The notes under the pieces: generated by a model | Told to the model about the DNA's origin: nothing | Database searches by the model: none | The model's input: only the letters and a program-made list of their open reading frames with translations | Translations under genes and position numbers: made by a program | Assembly: GCA_017940705.1 (NCBI GenBank) | Contig: JAGAYB010000116.1 | Location: forward strand, 1-5,369 | Source: Selenomonas sp. | GTDB lineage: Bacteria; Bacillota_C; Negativicutes; Selenomonadales; Selenomonadaceae | Reading direction: 5' to 3' | DNA: 5,369 bases | Shown here: piece by piece, positions 1-5,060 of the stretch | Layout: each line of letters starts with the position of its first letter | Numbering within the stretch: the stretch's first letter is position 1

Positions 1-1
1 C

Positions 2-544
2 CAGCAGGTCGGCCTGACCCGTTGGACGATTTTTGATTCCAAGTGGGAAGAGGAAGCTCCCCGTTTCAAGCAGAGTGCCTGCAAGAAGCTCAAATACCAT
101 CATCGCAAGAACGAATTTGACCAGCTGGTGGAAAAAGGCGTTATCGTCAAGGCTGATACTCTGGAAGAACTGGCGCAAAAAGCCCATCTTCCCTATGAAA
201 CCCTGAAGGCTACGGTTGACCGTTATAATGAAATGGCGCGTAAAGGCGTGGATGAAGACTTTGGCAAGGACAAGACCTACCTTACCACCGTGGAAAAGGC
301 GCCGTTCTTTGCCGGTCATATCGGTACGTCCCTGCTGGTGACGCTGGGCGGTCTTACCATCAATGACAAGCTGGAAGTGCTGGACAAGGAGCGCAATGTC
401 ATTCCGGGGCTCTATGCCGCCGGCAATGCTTCCGGCAGCTTCTTTGCTACGGATTATCCGATTGTGGTCACTGGCTGCAGCCATGGCCGTGCTTATACGT
501 TTGGATACTTAGCCGGCAAGAGTGCGGCTGAGGCAAAGGCATAA
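2..544 (+). CDS. FAD-dependent oxidoreductase, fumarate reductase/flavocytochrome c family (C-terminal 180 residues, 5' truncated)
   Basis: The reading frame is open from base 2 to the TAA at 542-544, so this is the 3' end of a longer gene; GTG 128 is only an internal codon. The visible part matches the C-terminal third of FAD_binding_2 flavoproteins. It has a capping-domain end with a kADTLEELAQKA segment and a helix containing VDRYNEM, then LGGLTIND followed by VIPGLYAAGNASG, the strand-turn that closes the FAD site, and finally GRAYTFGYLAGKSAA. Family members pass electrons from FAD to small organic acceptors or remove them from donors, often outside the cytoplasmic membrane. The substrate cannot be read from this fragment. 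The His and Arg that fumarate reductases carry around the LGG and post-AGN segments are not seen; Leu and Tyr appear to stand there. The N-terminal dinucleotide-binding motif, any signal peptide and any FMN-binding domain lie outside the window. The SLH porin gene follows after 19 bases. Confidence 0.9.
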   Translation, partial: QQVGLTRWTIFDSKWEEEAPRFKQSACKKLKYHHRKNEFDQLVEKGVIVKADTLEELAQKAHLPYETLKATVDRYNEMARKGVDEDFGKDKTYLTTVEKAPFFAGHIGTSLLVTLGGLTINDKLEVLDKERNVIPGLYAAGNASGSFFATDYPIVVTGCSHGRAYTFGYLAGKSAAEAKA

Positions 545-546
545 AC

Positions 547-554
547 AGGGGGAG
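547..554 (+). promoter_or_regulatory. Ribosome binding site of the SLH porin gene
   Basis: AGGGGGAG lies 9 bases before ATG 564. It supports ATG 564 rather than an upstream ATG at 522, which has no such site and would place a charged 14-residue extension before a normal signal peptide. Confidence 0.8.
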
Positions 555-563
555 ATTATTGGG

Positions 564-1781
564 ATGAAAAAATTAGCAGCGATTTTAGCAGCATCTTGTT
601 TACTGGGAACGGCGCAGGCAGCAGGCGCTGCCGCCAATCCCTTTGCCGATGTGCCGAGGGATTCATGGGCCTATGATGCCGTAAGCCAGCTGGCTGCCGA
701 TGGCATTATCGAAGGCTACGGCGACGGCTCCTTCCGTGGGGAGAGGGCTATCACCCGTTATGAAATGGCGCAGATTACGGCCAAGGCCATGGCCAAGAAT
801 CCCACGGGCGCAGACAAGGCGCTGGTGGACAAGCTGGCAGCTGAATTCGGCTCGGAACTTAATAATCTTGGTGTGCGTGTGGCTGCTTTGGAGCGTAATG
901 CCGATAATCTGCGCTTTGATGGTTTCTTCCGTCTGCGTCAGGAACATTTCGGCGACCACAATGATATTGACGATACGTCCAAGGCCTATCTCGAACTCTA
1001 CAGCCATGCACGGGTGAATGAGCATTGGACAGGGGAAACCAAGCATAAGATTACGCTGGACATGAAAAAAGATACCGGGGACGATGGCAACGTCAAAACC
1101 ACCAATATTTACGCTTATGGCAAGTATGACAACTTTACCGCCAAGATTGGCAAGTTTGACACGGTGGACGGCTATGCTTACACCCATGAAGACCCGATGC
1201 GCGGCGTGCAGGTGACATTCGGCAAAAAGCTGAAAGCGAAGATTTCCGCCGGTAGAATCTCCAACCCGAACAATTATTTTGATGCTGATGTGGTGTCCGG
1301 GATTTTCACTTATCCCTTGGGCAAGCGCACCAATCTTTATGCCGGCTACTACTATTTAAAATCCGGCAAGAAGGGCGGCAAGTTCATTGAGGAAGGCAAT
1401 TTCGGTTTGGGCAATATCGGCTTTGATACCCTGCTGGGCAAGAACTTCCGCTTTATTGCCTTGTATTCCCAGAGCAATGCCTCGGTGACGAAGGACATTC
1501 ACCGCAATGGCTTCCTGCTGGAACTTGATTACAAGCGCATGCAGGTGCAGAACCCCGGCAGCTTTATGCTGATGCTGCGCCATCTCCGCGTGACTGATGC
1601 CACGGCCATTTCCTCCCGTTACGATGCCTACACCCATGGCAATATCTGCGGTACGGAAATCGGCGGCTGCTACGCGCCGATTAAAAATGTAGAAGTGGGC
1701 GCGAAGTATTTCTGGGGCAAGGATGAGGTAACACACGACACCAAATCCTTTGTGCGCACGGAAATCAAGTACTTCTTCTAA
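564..1781 (+). CDS. SLH-domain outer-membrane porin, OmpM/Mep45-like
   Basis: The 405-residue product is an outer-membrane beta-barrel attached to peptidoglycan. Residues 1-24 form a Sec signal peptide (MKKLAAILAA start, likely cleavage after AQA at 19 or in the Ala-rich stretch to 24). Residues 25-78 form one SLH domain: FADVP, WAYDAV, GYGDGSF and the ITRYE motif that corresponds to the usual TRAE pocket. Residues about 83-116 look like a coiled-coil stalk. From about 118 to the end, alternating amphipathic strands form a barrel that closes with IKYFF; the terminal Phe is the usual assembly signal. In Selenomonas and Veillonella, relatives bind polyamine-modified peptidoglycan through the SLH domain and serve as both tether and diffusion pore. 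The mature protein has only two cysteines, C362 and C369, near the C-terminus. The gene sits 19 bases after the flavoprotein gene and before a strong terminator, so it is probably the last gene of that transcript. The paralogue and the pore specificity cannot be told from sequence. Confidence 0.92.
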   Translation: MKKLAAILAASCLLGTAQAAGAAANPFADVPRDSWAYDAVSQLAADGIIEGYGDGSFRGERAITRYEMAQITAKAMAKNPTGADKALVDKLAAEFGSELNNLGVRVAALERNADNLRFDGFFRLRQEHFGDHNDIDDTSKAYLELYSHARVNEHWTGETKHKITLDMKKDTGDDGNVKTTNIYAYGKYDNFTAKIGKFDTVDGYAYTHEDPMRGVQVTFGKKLKAKISAGRISNPNNYFDADVVSGIFTYPLGKRTNLYAGYYYLKSGKKGGKFIEEGNFGLGNIGFDTLLGKNFRFIALYSQSNASVTKDIHRNGFLLELDYKRMQVQNPGSFMLMLRHLRVTDATAISSRYDAYTHGNICGTEIGGCYAPIKNVEVGAKYFWGKDEVTHDTKSFVRTEIKYFF

Positions 1782-1814
1782 AATTCCCCCCATTTCCATT
1801 TTTCATACACAGTC

Positions 1815-1848
1815 AAAAATCAGGCACTCTGCGGAGGGCCTGATTTTT
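1815..1848 (+). terminator. Intrinsic terminator after the porin gene
   Basis: AAAAATCAGGC (1815-1825) pairs perfectly with GCCTGATTTTT (1838-1848), giving an 11-bp stem. Inside it CTC 1827-1829 can pair with GAG 1834-1836 around a TGCG tetraloop, leaving one A-G mismatch. The right arm ends in five T. The left arm begins with five A, so the structure could also work on the opposite strand. It separates the flavoprotein-porin transcript from the regulatory operon. Confidence 0.92.
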
Positions 1849-1868
1849 GTTCATAAAAAGTTCATAAA
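1849..1868. promoter_or_regulatory. Tandem direct repeat, likely operator for an OmpR/PhoB-type regulator
   Basis: GTTCATAAA occurs at 1849-1857 and again, without change, at 1860-1868, a period of exactly 11 bp. This is the layout bound head-to-tail by OmpR/PhoB-family dimers. Each copy contains TCATAAA, which is also part of the E. coli Pho box unit. The site ends about 40 bp before the proposed -10 element at 1909, so it would act from upstream of -35. Which protein binds is inference; the response regulator encoded in this operon or a PhoB protein elsewhere are the obvious candidates. Confidence 0.6.
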
Positions 1869-1886
1869 TTCTTCCCAACCTGTTTA

Positions 1887-1914
1887 TTGCATCAACGCTG
1901 ATAACTGCTAGAAT
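1887..1914 (+). promoter_or_regulatory. Probable sigma-70 promoter of the regulator/two-component operon
   Basis: An extended -10 element, TGC followed by TAGAAT, lies at 1906-1914 (hexamer 1909-1914). A weak -35, TTGCAT (1887-1892), lies 16 bp upstream of the hexamer. Transcription would start near 1921 and leave a leader of about 50 bases. A perfect TATAAT also occurs at 1918-1923 but has no -35 at a suitable distance. The poor -35 fits a promoter helped by an activator at the 1849-1868 repeats. Confidence 0.5.
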
Positions 1915-1958
1915 AAATATAATAATGGGCGATGATAAAACGTATTTATGGAAAGCGT

Positions 1959-1965
1959 AGGGGAG
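1959..1965 (+). promoter_or_regulatory. Ribosome binding site deciding the start of the CdaR-like gene
   Basis: AGGGGAG lies 5 bases before ATG 1971. The in-frame ATG at 1932 has only a weak GGGCG directly in front of it and would lie within about 11 bases of the predicted transcription start, so 1971 is preferred. Confidence 0.8.
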
Positions 1966-1970
1966 CATAT

Positions 1971-2801
1971 ATGGAAAAGCAGGCATGGGAAACTTTTTTG
2001 AATCGTATGCTGCGGCAAGCTGAGCAGGAAAAGGCTGCCGGCATGCCCATGGGACAGGAAAATTACTGTGTGGTACTTTGTCAGCTGTTGAGCCGTGGAA
2101 GGGTACAGCAGCTGGAGAATTTTCTGCGCCAGCGCCGGGAGGATTGCCTCTTTATCAGTCAGCCTGTAGCTTACAAGCAGGGCTGCCTGCTGGTGGCCAT
2201 GGGACATGACCGGCAGGTGGAGGCACTGCTGCGTGAGTGGCAGGCGGACTTTGCCGATATCGGCGGTGGTGATTTGGCGGTGGCCATTGGCGGCACCTAT
2301 GGATTGCAGGATATCTATAAGAGCCTCCGTGAAGCCCGTATGGCAGGTTTTTTTCAGCAGGTGACAGGAAAACAGGCTTTTGTGCAGAACTTTAATCGCA
2401 TGGGGCTTTTTACCAGCCTGTTCCGGCAGAGCAGCGAGGATTTAAATGGCTTTTGCCAGCAGACCATCGGGCCACTGATGGAGTATGACAGGATGTTCAA
2501 CACGCAGCTGGTGGATACGCTGAAGGCTTTGCTGACGGAGGATTTCAACTGGACCCGGACGGCGGCCCGGCTTTATGTCCATGTCAATACCCTGCGCTAT
2601 CGCTATGAAAAGATACGGCAGATTCTCGATATGGATGAGAGCTTGGCTATGCGGGCGGATTTGTTTGCTGCCTTGCGCGCCTTTGAAGTGCTTACTGAGC
2701 TGAAAACCGGGGACAAGGTGGTAAAAATGCCTGCCGGGAAAAAAGGCAAAGTGGAGGAAAATTATATCCATGCAGATAAGAAGGCGGCTGTTTCTTTCTA
2801 A
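1971..2801 (+). CDS. PucR/CdaR-family transcriptional regulator (GGDEF-like domain plus C-terminal helix-turn-helix)
   Basis: This is a 276-residue predicted cytoplasmic DNA-binding protein. Residues about 30-130 resemble the degenerate GGDEF-like domain of CdaR proteins: CLFISQPV, GCLLVAMG, then VAIGGTYG and SLREARMAGFF, corresponding to the conserved igiG...sy.eAr segment. Residues about 181-243 form the PucR C-terminal helix-turn-helix: DTLKALLTEDFNWTRTAARL followed by YVHVNTLRYRYEKI. The signature H-x-NTLRYR is present, with Val at x where Arg or Lys is common. Family members with an N-terminal sugar-diacid or purine sensor are usually longer, around 370-550 residues; this one starts almost directly with the GGDEF-like part, so its ligand is unclear. 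The C-terminal tail from 245 is Lys-rich and its codons carry the ribosome binding site and first codons of the histidine kinase gene. Co-transcription with a kinase and response regulator suggests that the three act on shared targets. Confidence 0.85.
   Translation: MEKQAWETFLNRMLRQAEQEKAAGMPMGQENYCVVLCQLLSRGRVQQLENFLRQRREDCLFISQPVAYKQGCLLVAMGHDRQVEALLREWQADFADIGGGDLAVAIGGTYGLQDIYKSLREARMAGFFQQVTGKQAFVQNFNRMGLFTSLFRQSSEDLNGFCQQTIGPLMEYDRMFNTQLVDTLKALLTEDFNWTRTAARLYVHVNTLRYRYEKIRQILDMDESLAMRADLFAALRAFEVLTELKTGDKVVKMPAGKKGKVEENYIHADKKAAVSF
2753..2757 (+). promoter_or_regulatory. Ribosome binding site of the histidine kinase gene, inside the upstream gene
   Basis: GGAGG lies 12 bases before ATG 2770, within the last codons of the CdaR-like gene. 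The spacing is a little long, but no better start with a site is visible, and ATG 2770 gives the usual Arg-rich N-terminus before the first membrane segment. Confidence 0.6.
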
Positions 2802-4281
2802 TTTTATGATGTTTGCTTTGCCCTTCGTCATCATTATGCTGATGGCGGGGGCTTTATATTTATCCTATCAGGATGCCAAGCTGGGGGCGTTGGGGAATCT
2901 CGCCCATGACAAGCAGGTGGTGCATAAGGTGCAGGCGGATATCCGTCATACGGTGGAGCAGCTGCCGGACGGCGGCGTAGCGGCATGGTATCCCCGTTTT
3001 GAGGAACTGGCCGTCCGCATGGCGATGGACAACTATCATCTTGCGGTAGTTGAAGGGCAGGGCGTGACTCTCTTCAGCAACCTGACGGAACTGGAAAAGC
3101 TGCAGATTGACGAAGAACTGCGGCCCGTGGCCTTTGCAGACGATTCGGCGGTCTTTGTTTTCCGGGACAGCAATATCGTGAAATATATGTTTCAGCGCGG
3201 CGGCCGGGAATACCATGTGGTGGGCATACTCAGCTACGACGTGCAAAAAGGGCAGGGCCTGTTGGGCGGGCTTTATCACAGCTACATGGTTTTCTGGCTG
3301 CTGGCCGGGCTGGTAGTGTTCCTGCTGATAAATATGTGGCTGGCTCACCGGCTCTCCCAGAAGATTTTGCAGCCTATAGCTGCCCTGCAAAATGCAGCCC
3401 GGGCGGTGGAACAGCGCAACTACGCCTACCGCATCAATCCTGTGGGCGATGAGGAGTTTTCCGCCCTGTGCCGGAATTTTAACGACATGGCTGCCAAGCT
3501 TGGCAGGCTGGAGCAGGCGCGGCAGGATAGCGAACAGGAAAGGCGCACCCTGATTGCCGGTCTATCCCATGATATCCGCACGCCGCTTACGGTAATCCGC
3601 GGTTATGTGGAGGGCTTGCAGGACGGCGTGGCCAAAGATACCGATATGGAAAAACGCTATCTGGGCAAAATCGCCGAGGGGACAGCGCAGATAAGCCGCC
3701 TGTTGGAACGTTTGTTCCTCTATTCCAAGCTGAATATGGAGGCCTATCCCTTTAATTTCCGTCAGCTGGAATTTACCGGCTGGTTGCAAAAGAAAGCCGG
3801 TGAGCTGCGGCAGCTTATCCCGGCAGACGGGGAACTGACGCTGGCGCAGGACTATAAAACAACAGGCGTATGGGTGCAGATGGACAGCACGGAGATTCAG
3901 CGTGTGCTGATGAACCTGCTGGAAAATGCCGTGAAGTACCATCGTGGCCCGGACAGGCTGCGGATACGGATAGCGGTAAGATGCCAGCAGGCGGAAATGC
4001 TGCTGCGTTTGACGGACAACGGCCCCGGGGTGGCAGTGGAGAACCTGCCGCGGCTCTTTCAGGAATTTTACCGCACGGATATGGCACGCTCGGAGACCGG
4101 ACAGGGCAGCGGCCTGGGGCTGGCTATCTGCAGGCGGATTATCGAAGCGCATGGCGGCAGGATTTGGGCAGAGGACGGCGGCAGTGAGGACGGCAGTACG
4201 GGGCTGACCGTCTGTTTGACGCTGCCGGTGGTAAAAGAGGCAGGTGACAAAGATGGAAAAGATATTGCTGGTGGAAGATGA
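2770..4281 (+). CDS. Sensor histidine kinase, two membrane segments, HAMP domain
   Basis: The 503-residue inner-membrane kinase is predicted to autophosphorylate on His and pass phosphate to the response regulator encoded next. In order: basic N-terminus (QIRRR), TM1 about 12-33, an extracytoplasmic domain about 34-168 of unrecognised family, TM2 about 169-192, HAMP about 193-245, and a HisKA helix with phospho-acceptor H267 in LSHDIRTP. The HATPase_c domain runs from about 370 to 486, with N box NLLENAVKY (N386), G1 box DNGPG (416-420), F box LFQEFYR and G2 box GQGSGLGLAI (444-453). All catalytic boxes are intact, so it should be active. The sequence after the His, VIRGYVEGLQDG, recalls the BaeS-like kinase group, but this is too weak to assign a name. 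Its start overlaps the CdaR-like gene by 32 bases and its end overlaps the response regulator gene by 29 bases. The signal sensed is unknown. Confidence 0.95.
   Translation: MQIRRRLFLSNFMMFALPFVIIMLMAGALYLSYQDAKLGALGNLAHDKQVVHKVQADIRHTVEQLPDGGVAAWYPRFEELAVRMAMDNYHLAVVEGQGVTLFSNLTELEKLQIDEELRPVAFADDSAVFVFRDSNIVKYMFQRGGREYHVVGILSYDVQKGQGLLGGLYHSYMVFWLLAGLVVFLLINMWLAHRLSQKILQPIAALQNAARAVEQRNYAYRINPVGDEEFSALCRNFNDMAAKLGRLEQARQDSEQERRTLIAGLSHDIRTPLTVIRGYVEGLQDGVAKDTDMEKRYLGKIAEGTAQISRLLERLFLYSKLNMEAYPFNFRQLEFTGWLQKKAGELRQLIPADGELTLAQDYKTTGVWVQMDSTEIQRVLMNLLENAVKYHRGPDRLRIRIAVRCQQAEMLLRLTDNGPGVAVENLPRLFQEFYRTDMARSETGQGSGLGLAICRRIIEAHGGRIWAEDGGSEDGSTGLTVCLTLPVVKEAGDKDGKDIAGGR
4242..4247 (+). promoter_or_regulatory. 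Ribosome binding site deciding the start of the response regulator gene
   Basis: AGGTGA, a good match to the end of the Shine-Dalgarno consensus, lies 5 bases before ATG 4253. The alternative GTG 4244 lies inside this site, so ATG 4253 is preferred. The site lies within the histidine kinase gene. Confidence 0.75.
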
Positions 4282-4945
4282 CCGGGACATTGCGGAGCTG
4301 GAACGCGATTATCTGGAATTAAACGGCTTTGCCGTGGATATGGAAAGCAATGGCCGCTGTGGTCTTGACAAGGCTCTAAATGGCGCTTATGACCTGCTGC
4401 TGCTGGATGTGATGCTGCCGGAGGTGGACGGTCTTTCCATCTGCCGTCAGGTCAGGGCGCAAAAGGAGATTCCCATTTTGCTCGTGACAGCCCGGAAGGA
4501 TGATATTGATAAAATCCGGGGGCTGGGCATGGGGGCCGATGATTACATAGTAAAACCCTTTTCGCCGGGTGAACTGGTGGCAAGAGTCAGGGCACATCTG
4601 GCAAGATATCAGCGCCTGACCGGAGCAGCGGCGGAAAAAGGGGAGCCTGAGGCTTTGCTGCATGGTGATTTGCGCTTGCTGCCTCAGGCACGGCGCGTCT
4701 TTGTGCAGGGCGAGGAAATTCATCTGCCCAACCGGGAATTTGACCTGTTGGAATTTTTGCTGCGTAATCCTGACAGGGTTCTGTCCAAGGAGGAACTCTT
4801 TGAATCCATCTGGGGGCAGGAGGCCGTGGGGGATATTTCCACGGTGACGGTGCATATAAAGCGGCTGCGTGAGAAAATCGAAACAGAGGAAAATACCCAT
4901 ATCGAAACGGTGTGGGGAACCGGCTACCGTCTCTGCAAGCTCTGA
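4253..4945 (+). CDS. OmpR/PhoB-family response regulator
   Basis: The 230-residue protein has an N-terminal receiver domain and a C-terminal winged helix. The receiver (1-117) holds the acidic pair D9/D10, phospho-acceptor D52 in LLLLDVMLPEVDG, T79 in LLVTAR, Y98 and the K101-P102 pair in DDYIVKPF. After a short linker containing AAAEKGEPE, the DNA-binding domain (about 137-229) shows HLPNREFDLLEFLL, LSKEELFESIWG, the recognition helix around TVTVHIKRLREKI (197-209) and the wing ending VWGTGYRL. Every residue needed for phosphorylation is present. It is the cognate partner of the kinase encoded directly upstream. Members of this family bind tandem direct repeats with a 10-11 bp period. Such repeats occur at both ends of the operon (1849-1868 and 4953-4980), which suggests autoregulation and control of the next gene. 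No subfamily name such as PhoB, VanR or BaeR can be given safely. No intrinsic terminator is seen after it. Confidence 0.95.
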   Translation: MEKILLVEDDRDIAELERDYLELNGFAVDMESNGRCGLDKALNGAYDLLLLDVMLPEVDGLSICRQVRAQKEIPILLVTARKDDIDKIRGLGMGADDYIVKPFSPGELVARVRAHLARYQRLTGAAAEKGEPEALLHGDLRLLPQARRVFVQGEEIHLPNREFDLLEFLLRNPDRVLSKEELFESIWGQEAVGDISTVTVHIKRLREKIETEENTHIETVWGTGYRLCKL

Positions 4946-4952
4946 AAAGATT

Positions 4953-4980
4953 TTTAATCAAAGTTTAATACAATTTTAAT
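4953..4980. promoter_or_regulatory. Three TTTAAT direct repeats at 11-bp period, likely response-regulator operator
   Basis: TTTAAT occurs exactly at 4953-4958, 4964-4969 and 4975-4980, with AT-rich 5-bp spacers and a period of 11 bp each time. A degenerate fourth unit (4 of 6 positions) could start at 4986. The array begins 7 bases after the response regulator stop codon and lies upstream of the small secreted-protein gene. The last perfect unit ends about 21 bp before a TATATT at 5002-5007, a place where an OmpR/PhoB-type activator normally substitutes for a -35 element. Binding by the neighbouring response regulator is inferred. Confidence 0.6.
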
Positions 4981-5001
4981 GATATTTTTGTAATCAGTCT
5001 G

Positions 5002-5007
5002 TATATT
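5002..5007 (+). promoter_or_regulatory. Possible -10 element for the small secreted-protein gene
   Basis: TATATT matches the -10 consensus at 5 of 6 positions. No -35 lies at 16-18 bp (ATGATA would be used), so the promoter would need an activator, consistent with the adjacent TTTAAT array. In AT-rich DNA such a hexamer is easily found by chance. Confidence 0.35.
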
Positions 5008-5046
5008 AAGGAGGTAGATAAGGAACTTTTCATAAAAATCGCATGG

Positions 5047-5054
5047 AGAAGGGG
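5047..5054 (+). promoter_or_regulatory. Ribosome binding site of the small secreted-protein gene
   Basis: AGAAGGGG lies 6 bases before ATG 5061, the first of three consecutive ATG codons. An in-frame ATG at 5043 would start within 4 bases of this site and lacks a good site of its own at normal distance. Confidence 0.65.
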
Positions 5055-5060
5055 AAATTT

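Noticed and set aside
522..563. Upstream in-frame start for the porin
   Set aside because: It would add a charged 14-residue extension before a complete signal peptide and overlap the flavoprotein gene; AGGGGGAG before ATG 564 fits better.
588..599. Possible lipobox around Cys12 of the porin signal peptide
   Set aside because: The Leu is at -4, not -3, and the hydrophobic core before the Cys is too short; signal peptidase I sites follow at AQA.
663..1187. 174-codon minus-strand open frame opposite the porin gene
   Set aside because: It is a shadow of the SLH and stalk coding sequence with no ribosome binding site or family resemblance.
1932..1970. Upstream in-frame start for the CdaR-like gene
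   Set aside because: It has no good ribosome binding site and lies very near the predicted transcription start; AGGGGAG points to ATG 1971.
3562..4290. 242-codon open frame on the minus strand opposite the histidine kinase gene
   Set aside because: It lies wholly against a clear kinase coding region; the His- and Gln-rich translation is the usual shadow of GC-rich codons, with no domain recognisable.
4949..4959. Small palindrome GATT-TTT-AATC after the response regulator stop as a terminator
   Set aside because: A four-pair AT-rich stem is too weak to terminate; the sequence is better explained by the TTTAAT repeat array.
4953..4980. The repeat array as a CRISPR or minisatellite
   Set aside because: The units are six bases with five-base spacers, which fits a transcription-factor array and not CRISPR repeat or spacer lengths.
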